DNA of 64,000 bases from Rudaea sp. 3F27F6 (GCF_005503555.1 NZ_SCNG01000004.1:1-64000), one strand, 5' to 3'. Positions 1 through 8,502 are shown, numbered from the stretch's first letter. Numbers and translations are program-made. Notes: generated by a model not told the origin, from the sequence alone.

Positions 1-110
1 TCATCGTCAAGGTCGGTAGCCAGGGCAAGGTCTCGTTGTTCAACTCCGCCGGCAATACCGATGTCGTCGTCGACGTCGTCGGTTGGTTCGCCGCCGCTTC
101 GCCGCAGTAA
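1..110 (+). CDS. C-terminal end of a secreted repeat protein (5' truncated by window edge)
   Basis: Reading from base 3 gives 35 residues ending in TAA at 108-110. The tail reads VSLFNSAGNTDVVVDVVGWF followed by a short Ala/Ser/Pro end. This FNS-G-TDVVVDV-GWF motif is a known closing motif of beta-rich modules in secreted bacterial proteins. The rest of the gene lies outside the window, so the overall function cannot be given. A strong terminator begins nine bases after the stop, so this is the true end of its transcription unit. Confidence 0.6.
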   Translation, partial: IVKVGSQGKVSLFNSAGNTDVVVDVVGWFAAASPQ

Positions 111-118
111 CCTTCGCT

Positions 119-153
119 CCGGCGCCGCAATTCAACGCGGCGCCGGGCTTTTT
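119..153 (+). terminator. Rho-independent terminator
   Basis: A perfect 10-bp stem (CCGGCGCCGC at 119-128 with GCGGCGCCGG at 137-146) closes an 8-base loop and is followed by GC and five T (149-153). It ends the upstream gene and insulates the pdhA operon. Confidence 0.85.
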
Positions 154-238
154 ACGCAAGGTTTTGCAGCGCGCCTTGCATCTGCGATGTCAAGGCTGTT
201 ATCAAGCACGTCCGCATCACAGATCACGGCCGTAGCGC

Positions 239-1312
239 GTGAGCATCGCAGCCAGTTTCGAAATCGAATACCTGCAATATCTGGATGAGTCGGGCAAGCT
301 CCTGCGCGAGGACGTGCCCGCATTCGCGCGCGACGTGCGCGCGCTCGTCGAAGCGTACAAGCTCATGTGCTTCACGCGCACGTTCGACGGCAAGGCCATC
401 GCTCTGCAGCGCACCGGCAAGCTCGGCACTTATGCCTCGTGTCTCGGCATGGAAGCGACGCATATCGCGATCGGCTCGGCGCTGACCGAGGACGACGTGT
501 TCGCGCCGTTCTATCGCGACTACGGCACCCAGTTCCAACGCGGCGTGAAACCGCGCGAAGTGCTGCTTTATTGGGGCGGCGACGAGCGCGGCAATGATTT
601 CTCCGGCCCGGCGCACGACTTTGCCTGGAGCGTGCCGATCGCGACGCAATGCCTGCACGCGGCCGGCTCCGCGCTCGCGTTCAAGATTCGCAAGGAACCG
701 CGCGTCGCTCTCGCCACGGTCGGCGACGGCGGCACCTCGAAAGGTGATTTCTACGCGGCGATCAACGCCGGCGGCGCATTCGCGCTGCCGCTCGTGGTCG
801 TCGTCGTCAACAATCAATATGCGATCTCGATTCCGCGCGCGCAGCAAACCGCCGCAAAAACGCTCGCGCAGAAAGGCATCGCAGCCGGTATCGAAAGCAT
901 CCAAGTCGACGGCAACGATCTGATCGCAATGCGTGTCGCGCTCGACCACGCGATCAAGCGCGCACGCCACGGCCACGGCGCGACCTTGATCGAGGCAGTG
1001 ACTTATCGCCTATCCGACCACACCACTGCCGACGACGCGCGCCGCTACCGCAGCGAAGACGAAGTGAAGGCGGCGTGGGAACGCGAGCCGATCAAACGTT
1101 TGCGTGCGTACCTGATGAGTTTGAATGCCTGGACTGAAGACGAAGAAAAAGAATGGCTCGCCGAGTGCGTGAAGCGCGTCGATGCAGAGATCGATGCTTA
1201 TCTCGCCACCAAGCCGCAGGCGGTATCGGCCATGTTCGACTACACCTACGCCGAACTCCCGCTCGATCTCGAACGCCAGCGCGCCGACGCGCTCGCCGCG
1301 GCGAAGGCCTGA
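239..1312 (+). CDS. pdhA: 2-oxoacid (pyruvate) dehydrogenase E1 component, alpha subunit
   Basis: Thiamine-diphosphate-dependent E1 alpha of a heterotetrameric 2-oxoacid dehydrogenase; with the beta subunit it decarboxylates pyruvate or a branched-chain 2-oxoacid and transfers the acyl group to E2 lipoamide. The 357-residue product has the TPP-binding signature: GDG at 162-164, exactly 26 residues, then NN at 191-192. The phosphorylation-loop region with S259 and H261 is also recognisable. The start is GTG; no strong ribosome binding site is visible. E1 beta begins 4 bases after the stop, so the two are co-translated. Pyruvate and branched-chain specificity cannot be separated from sequence alone; the overall look favours the PdhA type. 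Confidence 0.9.
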   Translation: MSIAASFEIEYLQYLDESGKLLREDVPAFARDVRALVEAYKLMCFTRTFDGKAIALQRTGKLGTYASCLGMEATHIAIGSALTEDDVFAPFYRDYGTQFQRGVKPREVLLYWGGDERGNDFSGPAHDFAWSVPIATQCLHAAGSALAFKIRKEPRVALATVGDGGTSKGDFYAAINAGGAFALPLVVVVVNNQYAISIPRAQQTAAKTLAQKGIAAGIESIQVDGNDLIAMRVALDHAIKRARHGHGATLIEAVTYRLSDHTTADDARRYRSEDEVKAAWEREPIKRLRAYLMSLNAWTEDEEKEWLAECVKRVDAEIDAYLATKPQAVSAMFDYTYAELPLDLERQRADALAAAKA

Positions 1313-1316
1313 GACG

Positions 1317-2297
1317 ATGGCGCAGATCAATCTGATCGAAGGCATCACGATGGCGCTAGCGCACGAGATGGCGCGCGATCCATCGGTCGTCGTACTCGGC
1401 GAAGACGTCGGCATCAACGGTGGCGTGTTCCGCGCCACGGTCGGCCTGCAGCAGAAGTTCGGCCCCGAACGCGTGATCGATACGCCGCTCGACGAGGCGA
1501 TGATCGCCGGCCTCACGGTCGGCCTCGCTGTGCAAGGCATGAAGCCGGTCGCCGAAGCGCAGTTCGAAGGTTTCATGTATCCGATGATCGATCAGATCGC
1601 TTCGCACGCCGCGCGCATGCGCACGCGTACGCGCGGGCGACTGACCTGCCCGGCCGTGTTCCGCGCGCCATGGGGCGGCGGCATCCACGCCCCGGAGCAT
1701 CATTCGGAAGCGATCGAAGCACTGTTCACCAATATCGCCGGACTGCGCGTCGTCCTCGCTTCTTCGCCGGGCCGCGCCTACGGCCTGCTGCTCGCGGCGA
1801 TCCGCGATCCCGACCCGGTGATCTTCTTCGAGCCCAAGCGCATCTATCGCCAGTACAAGGAAGAAGTCGCCGACGACGGCGAGGCATTACCGCTCGACGT
1901 TTGTTTCGTTCTGCGCGACGGCAGCGACGTGACACTCGTGACTTGGGGCGCTCAGGTCAAGGAAACGCTCGAAGCGGCCGACGCGCTCGCGGCCGAAGGC
2001 ATCAGCGCCGAGGTGATCGACGTCGCCACGCTCAAACCACTCGACTTCGACACGATCCACGAGTCGGTGAAGAAGACGCATCGCTGCGTGATCGTGCATG
2101 AGGCGCCGTACACGGGCGGCTTCGGCGGCGAAATCGCCGCGCGCCTGGTCGAGCACGCGCTGTACGACTTGTATGCGCCAGTCGAACGCGTCGCCGGCTA
2201 CGACGTACCGATGCCGCTGTACCAGCTCGAGATGAGTTATCTGCCGACCACCGCGCGCATCGTCGCGGCGGCGAAACGCGCGCTCGCGGCGAGTTGA
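1317..2297 (+). CDS. pdhB: 2-oxoacid (pyruvate) dehydrogenase E1 component, beta subunit
   Basis: E1 beta subunit, 326 residues, the usual size. The N-terminal domain has GEDVG near 28-32 and DTPLDE near 55-60, whose last Glu corresponds to the TPP-activating glutamate. The HSEAIEALF stretch and the C-terminal transketolase domain are intact. The ATG at 1317 is chosen because family homology starts immediately and it follows the E1 alpha stop by 4 bases; an upstream in-frame ATG at 1182 lies inside pdhA in another frame. It works with the alpha subunit and with the E2 encoded at 2769-4088. Confidence 0.93.
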   Translation: MAQINLIEGITMALAHEMARDPSVVVLGEDVGINGGVFRATVGLQQKFGPERVIDTPLDEAMIAGLTVGLAVQGMKPVAEAQFEGFMYPMIDQIASHAARMRTRTRGRLTCPAVFRAPWGGGIHAPEHHSEAIEALFTNIAGLRVVLASSPGRAYGLLLAAIRDPDPVIFFEPKRIYRQYKEEVADDGEALPLDVCFVLRDGSDVTLVTWGAQVKETLEAADALAAEGISAEVIDVATLKPLDFDTIHESVKKTHRCVIVHEAPYTGGFGGEIAARLVEHALYDLYAPVERVAGYDVPMPLYQLEMSYLPTTARIVAAAKRALAAS

Positions 2298-2343
2298 GGC
2301 GCTTTCGCCGATATGAATCCGCGCAGCGGAATTCGGATTAGCG

Positions 2344-2366
2344 ATTCCCGCGAAAGCGGGAATGAC
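2344..2366. repeat. Dispersed palindrome (ATTCCCGC / GCGGGAAT) inside the pdh operon
   Basis: An 8-bp perfect stem ATTCCCGC (2344-2351) and GCGGGAAT (2356-2363) with a GAAA loop, followed by GAC. The same core, ATTCCCGC...GCGGGAATGAC, forms the outer arms of the larger element at 54657-54745, so this is a dispersed repeat rather than a one-off hairpin. It lies between pdhB and the DUF1304 gene in a 104-base gap. It may also stabilise or process the operon mRNA. Confidence 0.7.
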
Positions 2367-2401
2367 CATCTTTTCAGAACTGCCTCGCTGGGGAGAATGC
2401 C

Positions 2402-2761
2402 GTGAATATCGCTGCGCAAATCCTGATCGCCGTTGTCGCGCTGTTGCACCTGTACTTTCTCGCTCTCGAAATGTTCTTCTGGGATCAGCCTCTCGGGCGC
2501 AAGGTATTCAATCTGACGCCCGAGTTCGCCGCGGCATCGAAAAAACTCGCTGCCAATCAAGGTTTGTACAACGGCTTTCTCGCCGCCGGCCTGATCTGGA
2601 GTCTGATTCTCGGCGGTCGCGAGGGTTTTCACGTCGCGATCTTCTTTCTCGCCTGCGTGATCGTCGCCGGCATCTACGGTGCACTGACGGTCAACAAGCG
2701 GATATTTTTCTTCCAGGCGCTGCCGGCGCTCGTCGCGCTGGCAGTCCTGCATATTCGGTAA
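2402..2761 (+). CDS. DUF1304 family small membrane protein
   Basis: A 119-residue hydrophobic protein with about four membrane helices (roughly 3-22, 50-70, 75-94 and 100-117) and the family's conserved early stretch around LEMFFWDQP. The family has no proven function. The start is GTG at 2402 with GGGGAG eight bases upstream; the nearby ATG at 2398 would hit a stop at once. It sits between E1 beta and E2, with E2 starting 7 bases after its stop, so it is co-transcribed with the dehydrogenase. Confidence 0.85.
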   Translation: MNIAAQILIAVVALLHLYFLALEMFFWDQPLGRKVFNLTPEFAAASKKLAANQGLYNGFLAAGLIWSLILGGREGFHVAIFFLACVIVAGIYGALTVNKRIFFFQALPALVALAVLHIR

Positions 2762-2768
2762 TCCAGTC

Positions 2769-4088
2769 ATGAGCGAGCTGCGCACCTTCCGTCTGCCCGA
2801 TCTCGGCGAAGGCCTGCCCGATGCGACCATCGTGGAGTGGCTGGTCAAACCCGGCGACACGATCGCGCTCGACGCGCCGCTGATCTCGATGGAGACCGCG
2901 AAGGCCATCGTCGAAGTGCCGTCGCCGTATTCCGGAAAATTAGTAAAAGTATACGGAAGCAACGGCGACGTGATCGCGACCGGCGCGCCGCTCGCCGACT
3001 TCGAGATCGACGCGAACGCACCGCAGCGCGCGGAAGCGCATTCGACCGGGCATCATGCCGCGCCTGCGGCAACGCCGGCCGCCTCGTCCGCGCCGGCATC
3101 CACCGAAAGACCCGACACCGGCACGGTGGTCGGCGAAATGCAGGCCAGCGATCGCGTCGTCGTTGAAGCCGCGGTCGCGGTCGGCGGCATCAAAGCCGTG
3201 CCGGCCGTGCGCGCGCTTGCGAAGAAGCTCGGCATCGACCTCGCTCGCGTTGCACCGAGCGGGGCGGGCGGCGTGGTGACGTTGAAAGACGTACGCGATT
3301 TTGCCGCGCGACCGGACGCGAAATCGCGGAAAGAAGAACCGCCGCCGGTGCGAGCCGAAACGCGCAGTGCAGCATCGGCACCGACTGCGGCAGAAAAATC
3401 GCCGGCCGTACCGCGCGCCGCCGCATCGTCCGTGCGCGAACACGACGGTTACGGCGAACCGCAGCAGCTCAAAGGCGTACGCCGCAATATGGCGCGCGTG
3501 ATGGCCGACGCGCTCGCGAAAGTCGTGCCGACCACACTCAACGACGATGCCGATATCCACGCCTGGCGCGCTGGCGAGGACGTCAGCGTGCGTCTGCTAC
3601 GCTCAATCACCGCCGCATGCAAGGCGGTGCCCGCGCTCAACGCCTGGTTCGACGGCGAAAACCTGACGCGCTCGCTGCACGAACGCGTCGACATTGGCGT
3701 CGCCGTCGATACGGTCGACGGCCTCTTCGTGCCGGCCTTGCGCAATGCCGATACGCTCGATGCGCGCGGGCTGCGCGCCGCGCTCGACGACTTGATGCGC
3801 CAAGTCCGCGACCGCAGCATCCCGCCGTCCGAGCTGAGCGGCTACACGATTTCGCTGTCGAATTTCGGCGTGTTCGCCGGACGCTATGCGACGCCGATCG
3901 TGGTGCCACCGACGGTCGCGATCGTCGCCGCGGGCAAGCTTCGTCATCAGGCCGTCCCCGTCATCGGCGGCATCGAAACGCATCGCGTCATTCCGTTGTC
4001 GCTGACCTTCGATCACAGGGCCTGCACCGGCGGCGAGGCCGCGCGTTTTCTCAAGGCGATGCTCGACGATCTCACCTTGCCTGAATAG
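2769..4088 (+). CDS. pdhC: Dihydrolipoamide acyltransferase E2 of the 2-oxoacid dehydrogenase complex
   Basis: E2 core enzyme, 439 residues: a single lipoyl domain (about 4-80, lipoyl Lys45 in METAK), an Ala/Pro-rich linker, a peripheral-subunit-binding domain (about 144-178), a second charged linker and a C-terminal acyltransferase domain (about 215-439). The catalytic loop reads DHRACTGG (415-422): the histidine is present, but the Asp usual in the HRxxDG motif is Thr420. This TGG variant is known to me from a subset of E2-like proteins, so it need not mean loss of activity. No E3 gene follows; E3 must come from elsewhere. Confidence 0.88.
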   Translation: MSELRTFRLPDLGEGLPDATIVEWLVKPGDTIALDAPLISMETAKAIVEVPSPYSGKLVKVYGSNGDVIATGAPLADFEIDANAPQRAEAHSTGHHAAPAATPAASSAPASTERPDTGTVVGEMQASDRVVVEAAVAVGGIKAVPAVRALAKKLGIDLARVAPSGAGGVVTLKDVRDFAARPDAKSRKEEPPPVRAETRSAASAPTAAEKSPAVPRAAASSVREHDGYGEPQQLKGVRRNMARVMADALAKVVPTTLNDDADIHAWRAGEDVSVRLLRSITAACKAVPALNAWFDGENLTRSLHERVDIGVAVDTVDGLFVPALRNADTLDARGLRAALDDLMRQVRDRSIPPSELSGYTISLSNFGVFAGRYATPIVVPPTVAIVAAGKLRHQAVPVIGGIETHRVIPLSLTFDHRACTGGEAARFLKAMLDDLTLPE

Positions 4089-4097
4089 CGTCCTGCA

Positions 4098-4126
4098 TTG
4101 ACGCAAAGCGCGGCCGGGCGTATACC
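4098..4126 (+). promoter_or_regulatory. Sigma-70 type promoter for the cdd operon
   Basis: TTGACG at 4098-4103, a 17-bp spacer, then TATACC at 4121-4126. The predicted transcription start near 4133 lies about 20 bases before the cytidine deaminase ATG at 4154. It begins ten bases after the E2 stop, so cdd is probably transcribed independently of the pdh operon. Confidence 0.7.
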
Positions 4127-4153
4127 ATTGCGCCCAGCCTGATCCGGAATGAG

Positions 4154-4669
4154 ATGAAAGCTGTCGGATTGAAGCATACCGAGGCAAACCGCACTCGATT
4201 GACCCCGGACGAACGCAAACTCGTCGCGGCCGCAAAAAAAGCCAGGTTGCGCGCGCACGCGCACCAGTCGCAGTTCAAAGTCGGCGCCGCCGCGCGCTAC
4301 GGCAACGAAATCGTGCTCGGCTGCAATGTCGAATCCGACGTTTACGGCCTGACCAACTGTGCCGAGCGCACGGCCGTATTCGCCGCGCACGCAAACGGCC
4401 TGGCGCGCAAAGGCCTGTCGATGATCGCCGTCGTCGCCGATACGCCCGAACCGGTCGTACTCTGCGGCGCGTGTCGCCAGGTGCTGTTCGAGCAAGGCGG
4501 ACCGGACTTGCGCGTGATCATGTGCAACACGCGCGGCAACGTGCGCGTGGCGACACTGGCCGAGCTGCTGCCCGGCGGCTTTCGCCTAGAAACGATGCCG
4601 AAGCGCCGCGCCGCCGCCGCAGCGAAGCCGCGCAAGGCGACGAAACGCGAGCCGCCGCATGCACCGTAG
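4154..4669 (+). CDS. cdd: Cytidine deaminase
   Basis: Zinc-dependent hydrolytic deaminase converting cytidine and deoxycytidine to the uridines (pyrimidine salvage, cytoplasm). The 171-residue product has the substrate-binding NVES (58-61), the catalytic CAE (69-71, Glu71 as proton shuttle) and the second zinc pair C104 and C107 in LCGACRQ. The usual Pro before the first Cys of that pair is Leu here. After about residue 150 there is a Lys/Arg/Ala-rich tail not needed for the fold. The VOC gene start overlaps the 3' end by 11 bases. Confidence 0.9.
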   Translation: MKAVGLKHTEANRTRLTPDERKLVAAAKKARLRAHAHQSQFKVGAAARYGNEIVLGCNVESDVYGLTNCAERTAVFAAHANGLARKGLSMIAVVADTPEPVVLCGACRQVLFEQGGPDLRVIMCNTRGNVRVATLAELLPGGFRLETMPKRRAAAAAKPRKATKREPPHAP

Positions 4670-5051
4670 CCGCATCTCCGCCTACGTGCTCGACTGCCAG
4701 GTCGACGATCTCAAGGACGCCGCGGAATTCTGGAGCAAGGCGCTCGGCCGCCCGGTCGCCTCGTTCGACCAGGACGGTGACGGCAAGTACGCCGAACTGA
4801 AGAGCGACGCCGACGAGCCTTTCCTGCTTTTGCAGCGCGTCGATCACGAAGCGCGCATTCACCTCGATATCGAAACCGACAACCTCGATGCCGAAGTCGC
4901 ACGTCTCGAAGCGCTCGGCGCCAAGCGCATCCGCTTCGTCAAACGCTGGTGGGTGATGCAGGCACCCACCGGGCACCGTTTCTGCGTAGTGCACAAACAG
5001 CGGCCTGAGTTTGGGCCGCATCTCAATACCTGGTCGACCGCTGAAGACTGA
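4659..5051 (+). CDS. VOC superfamily (glyoxalase-like) protein
   Basis: A 130-residue protein with the two beta-alpha-beta-beta-beta modules of the vicinal oxygen chelate fold; the first half starts at LDCQVDDLKDAAEFW and the second at HLDIETDNLDAEVARLEALGA. The pattern is that of uncharacterised glyoxalase-like domain proteins; candidate metal ligands are H53 and an acidic residue in the C-terminal half, but no substrate can be named. The start codon lies within the cdd coding end, implying translational coupling. Confidence 0.75.
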   Translation: MHRSRISAYVLDCQVDDLKDAAEFWSKALGRPVASFDQDGDGKYAELKSDADEPFLLLQRVDHEARIHLDIETDNLDAEVARLEALGAKRIRFVKRWWVMQAPTGHRFCVVHKQRPEFGPHLNTWSTAED

Positions 5052-5383
5052 AGCCACGCCCCCGCTTCCGACTCGTCGTTGAAGATCCGCCGGGATATTG
5101 AACAGACGTGTCCTCGGGAAAACCACTGGCTGGACTCCCTATTGAGCCAAACCTCTTCACCGCAGGTGAAACAAGCGCCGGTATCGAAAAGAAACAATCG
5201 ATGTGGCGATACATGGCCTTAAACAACGTTGCGCAAACGCTGAATGTGCTCAGCGCTTGCGCGAGTCACGAATGCCCTACAACGCATCCAGCCCGATTGG
5301 CACCTTATTCGCGGCAGCCGAATCCGGGTATGCCCGGACTCGGCACGTCTGACTAAGTCCCAGTGGGACTTTTCAAACTGTCT
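5052..5383. other. Structured intergenic region, possible RNA, no protein gene
   Basis: A 332-base gap between the plus-strand VOC gene and the minus-strand TonB receptor gene. In order it contains GTATCG/CGATAC arms (5181-5186 and 5207-5212); a long hairpin with 13-nt arms and one mismatch (5231-5243 and 5250-5262, 6-base loop); a two-part stem GCCG-aat-CCGGG / CCCGG-act-CGGC (5317-5344); and a terminator-like hairpin at 5356-5373. I see no convincing reading frame. It could be a structured 3' UTR or a small RNA. Confidence 0.4.
5356..5373 (+). terminator. Terminator-like hairpin between convergent genes
   Basis: AGTCCC (5356-5361), loop AGT, GGGACT (5365-5370), with four T ending at 5373. 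The arms are perfect but short. It lies 11 bases from the stop of the TonB receptor gene, and A residues precede the stem, so it may act on both strands. Confidence 0.55.
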
Positions 5384-8161
5384 CTAGAACTTCACCGTGA
5401 TACGTCCCCAGAAGTAGCGGCCGATCGTATCGTAGGTATTCACATCGACGTTCGCGTTGGTTACCGCCTGATAGAACAGCGGCGGCTGCTTGTCGCCAAC
5501 GTTGTCGATGCCCACATCGATACGCGTGTTCAGTGCCGACAGGTTGTAGCCCGCCGAGATGTCGTTACGCGTCCACGCACCGACGTGATATGCACCGAGT
5601 GCGAAGACATGTACGCGGCTCTGGTAACGTTGACGCCACGAAGCTGAAAAGTCGCCCATTGACCAGTCGACGCTGCCGACCGCGCGCCAACGCGCAAAGT
5701 TGCCGTACTGCGAGTTGTAACCGCCCGCGAGGTGAACCACTGGCGCGCCCGGAGTCGGAACATTGTCGTAATTCGCGTAGTAGGTTGCTTTCAAACCGAG
5801 ACGGAAATTGCCGTAAGGAGTTTCCGGCACACGGTAGCTGCTGCCGAAGTCCGCACCCGAAGCATCGAGACGACCGAGGTTGGTGTAGGCCACGCCCGAC
5901 ATGCTGTCGATCTGACCCTCGGAGAAGTTGATGAACTTGCAGAACGGGCTCGTCCTGCTCGCGCCACTAGCGTAGCACAGGTTGGCAATGGTCTGACCGC
6001 GCGGACGATCGATCATGTTGTTCAGATAGATGCGCCAAAGATCCGCACTGAAGCTCAGGCCTTCAAGCCAGTGCGGGTCGTAGACGAAACCGAAGTCGAA
6101 AGTGGAGCCGGTCTCGGGCTTGATCGGCAGGCCGGCAACGTTTGCGCCGGAGAAGAGCACCTGCACCTGATTGCCATTCGATGAACCAAAACCGGGGCCG
6201 GGCGAGACGTAATTGTCGTAGGAGCTCTGCAGCGCAGCCGAGGTCTCGGTCAGGTTCGGCGCTCGAAACACCCGCGACACCGTACCGCGCAGCAACAGAT
6301 CTTCGATCGGCTTGTACTCGACGGCGACCTTCCAGTTATTGGTGCTGCCGAAACTGGAGTACTTCGAATAACGATCGCCCACGATCAGGTTCGCGCTATG
6401 GACGAAGGGCAGGTCCCTGAGGAGCGGCACGAGCAATTCGGCGTAGGCTTCCTTGACGTTGTAGTTGCCGCTGAACGGCGAAGTGCAGGTCTCGGGAATG
6501 CCGCCGCAACGACCGCCATTCTTCGGATCGGCAATGGTTGCCTGATCGGCATCGTTCTCCACATATTGCTTGCGATAGCTGAGGCCCGCGGCCATGCTGA
6601 CGTTGCCGGCAGGAAGCGCGAACAGGTCTCCGTTCGCACTGATGTTGGCCTGGCGCTGAATCTGGAGGCTGTGATAGTGCAGGATACTGCCGTAGTACTT
6701 TTGCAGTAGCGCCGCCGTATTCGGATCGCTCTGGTCGAGAATATTCAGACAGGTGGTATTGCTCAGGCCCGCACTGACCGGCGTGCATTTGGCACCGAGC
6801 GCGCCATTCTGCGTGAGCGCCGCGGCATTGAGGTAGCCCGTGCGCGTGCGATTGGCGCTGAACTTGCCGAAGCCGATGTTGGCGTCCCATTCCCACGACG
6901 TTTCGAACAGCTTGCCATGCAAACCGGCGACGACCTGGTTGTTCTCCGTGTTGTAAGCCTGACGACGCGGACCGAGAGCAGTGAGGCGCAGCGAAGCGTT
7001 GCGGCTGCTTGATGTGCCGATATCGATGCCGAACGGGTTGTACGGATTCTGCGAAGAAATGACCACACCCGTGCTGTAAAGACTGATCGGCAGCGAAGCG
7101 ATCTGGAAGGCCGAATCGGTCTTGTTGTACAGCGTGCTCATGTAGGCTTCAACCGAATCGGTCAGTTTGTAGTTGCCTTTGATGAAGGCATTGGTACGTT
7201 CGGACGGCGTCGAAATCAGGTTGACCGCGGCAAAGTTGTACAGATCGCCGAGGCCGCCGGCCCCCGCGGGTTGGAAGCAGCGGAAACCCTTCGGAATACC
7301 GTTGCCGCCCGCAGCACTCGAGTCGAACGTGCCGCCCGGGACATTGCCGCCCTCGGGGATATTCGGGCAGCCGCTGAAGACGGGAGCGCGAATGAATCCC
7401 GTCGGCGCTGAGGTAGAACCGGTAAAGCTCACGGCGCCCGTGGTGGCGTTGCGGGTATAGGAGTAGCGGCTGTAATCGCGCAGTCCCGCGAGAATCTGAT
7501 CTTGTTTGTTGTAGTCGATGCCGCCCATCACACTGCCACGATCGCCTGTCTGGCCGATCGTCAGGTTGAAGCCGCGGCGCGCACCGTCATCGCGATCGGA
7601 AATGCCGTACTGGCCGCTTACTTCGACGCCCTGAAAGTTCTTGCGCGTGATGACGTTGACGACACCGCCGATCGCATCCGAACCATAGATCGCGGAAGCG
7701 CCGTCGGTGAGCACTTCGATGCGTTCGATCAGGTTCGCCGGAATGGCATTGACGTCGGCTGTCGTGCCACCGACCTGGAGACGACGACCGTCGAGCAGAA
7801 CAAGGGTACGCACCGACCCAAGGCCGCGCAGAGAGACATTCGCTTGGCCGTCGCCACCACCGTTATTGACGTTTGTGTTGCCTGCATTGCCGGCGATCGC
7901 AGGAAGATCCTGCACGATGTCGCCAAGCGTGGCTTTGCCTGATCTCGTGATCGTAGCGCGATCAATCGTGATGACTGGATTGGCCGTCTCCATGTCGACG
8001 CGGCGGATGTTCGAACCGGTAACGACAATAGTTTCGAGGCTGCGGCTCTTGATGTCCGAGCTGTCGGCACTCTGCGCAGCGGCAGTGCCGACGCTCGCGA
8101 CGGCTCCCACGGCAAGGCTTAGACGAATGGCAGAAATCAGCTTGTTGCTAGTGAAATTCAT
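5384..8161 (-). CDS. TonB-dependent outer-membrane receptor
   Basis: A 925-residue TonB-dependent receptor: signal peptide (cleavage near residue 28 after ...GTAAAQ), a plug domain of about 130 residues with SLRGLGS, LLDGRR and the conserved IYGSDAIGGVVNVIT segment, and a beta-barrel ending in the expected aromatic residue (...RITVKF). It imports a scarce large substrate across the outer membrane using TonB/ExbBD energy. The ATG at 8161 is chosen because GGGGAG lies about 12 bases upstream and the signal peptide starts there; an in-frame ATG at 8242 would add a non-signal-like leader. No substrate gene is adjacent. It belongs to the long-barrel class common in Xanthomonadales and is not a close copy of the two receptors at 58241-63222. 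Confidence 0.92.
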   Translation of the reverse strand: MNFTSNKLISAIRLSLAVGAVASVGTAAAQSADSSDIKSRSLETIVVTGSNIRRVDMETANPVITIDRATITRSGKATLGDIVQDLPAIAGNAGNTNVNNGGGDGQANVSLRGLGSVRTLVLLDGRRLQVGGTTADVNAIPANLIERIEVLTDGASAIYGSDAIGGVVNVITRKNFQGVEVSGQYGISDRDDGARRGFNLTIGQTGDRGSVMGGIDYNKQDQILAGLRDYSRYSYTRNATTGAVSFTGSTSAPTGFIRAPVFSGCPNIPEGGNVPGGTFDSSAAGGNGIPKGFRCFQPAGAGGLGDLYNFAAVNLISTPSERTNAFIKGNYKLTDSVEAYMSTLYNKTDSAFQIASLPISLYSTGVVISSQNPYNPFGIDIGTSSSRNASLRLTALGPRRQAYNTENNQVVAGLHGKLFETSWEWDANIGFGKFSANRTRTGYLNAAALTQNGALGAKCTPVSAGLSNTTCLNILDQSDPNTAALLQKYYGSILHYHSLQIQRQANISANGDLFALPAGNVSMAAGLSYRKQYVENDADQATIADPKNGGRCGGIPETCTSPFSGNYNVKEAYAELLVPLLRDLPFVHSANLIVGDRYSKYSSFGSTNNWKVAVEYKPIEDLLLRGTVSRVFRAPNLTETSAALQSSYDNYVSPGPGFGSSNGNQVQVLFSGANVAGLPIKPETGSTFDFGFVYDPHWLEGLSFSADLWRIYLNNMIDRPRGQTIANLCYASGASRTSPFCKFINFSEGQIDSMSGVAYTNLGRLDASGADFGSSYRVPETPYGNFRLGLKATYYANYDNVPTPGAPVVHLAGGYNSQYGNFARWRAVGSVDWSMGDFSASWRQRYQSRVHVFALGAYHVGAWTRNDISAGYNLSALNTRIDVGIDNVGDKQPPLFYQAVTNANVDVNTYDTIGRYFWGRITVKF

Positions 8162-8257
8162 ATGACTATTAGCTCCCCATCGGTTGAAAAATCGCCGCCC
8201 GGCGACGCTTACCAAAAAGCCAAAGCCAGATCGGCAGTGCACGCAGTTGACATGCTA

Positions 8258-8292
8258 GCAACGAATATTTAACTTAAGCAACAAAATTTAAC
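8258..8292. promoter_or_regulatory. Tandem 16-bp direct repeats upstream of the TonB receptor
   Basis: GCAACgAATaTTTAAC (8258-8273) and GCAACaAAaTTTAAC (8278-8292), start-to-start distance 20 bp, that is two helical turns. They lie in a markedly AT-rich patch 97-131 bases upstream of the receptor ATG. They could be a tandem operator, or part of a divergent promoter region: TTGACA is at 8247-8252 on the plus strand. Confidence 0.45.
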
Positions 8293-8476
8293 AAACCAAA
8301 CAAAAATTTCATCGACCAAGTCTTGACGAGGTCAAACTACGAGTTGCGAAAGGATGGGGAATATCGCAGGGCACATGCCTGCGACCGACTTGCCCGCGTT
8401 CAGGGACAGTCCCCGCGCGGCACTCAAGCGACTTCGTACGACGAAGATTTCTTTGAAATGCCTACGACATTTCGAC

Positions 8477-8501
8477 GGCTCCGGGACGGAGCCATTTTTT
8501 T
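8477..8501 (+). terminator. Rho-independent terminator (first of two)
   Basis: Perfect 6-bp stem GGCTCC/GGAGCC around loop GGGAC, then A and seven T (8495-8501). On the minus strand no T-tract follows, so it cannot serve trpS; it implies a plus-strand transcript. Confidence 0.8.
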
Positions 8502-8502
8502 G

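Noticed and set aside
5108-5356. An 82-residue plus-strand frame in the gap after the VOC gene
   Set aside because: No ribosome binding site and no domain; it is better explained as structured non-coding sequence.
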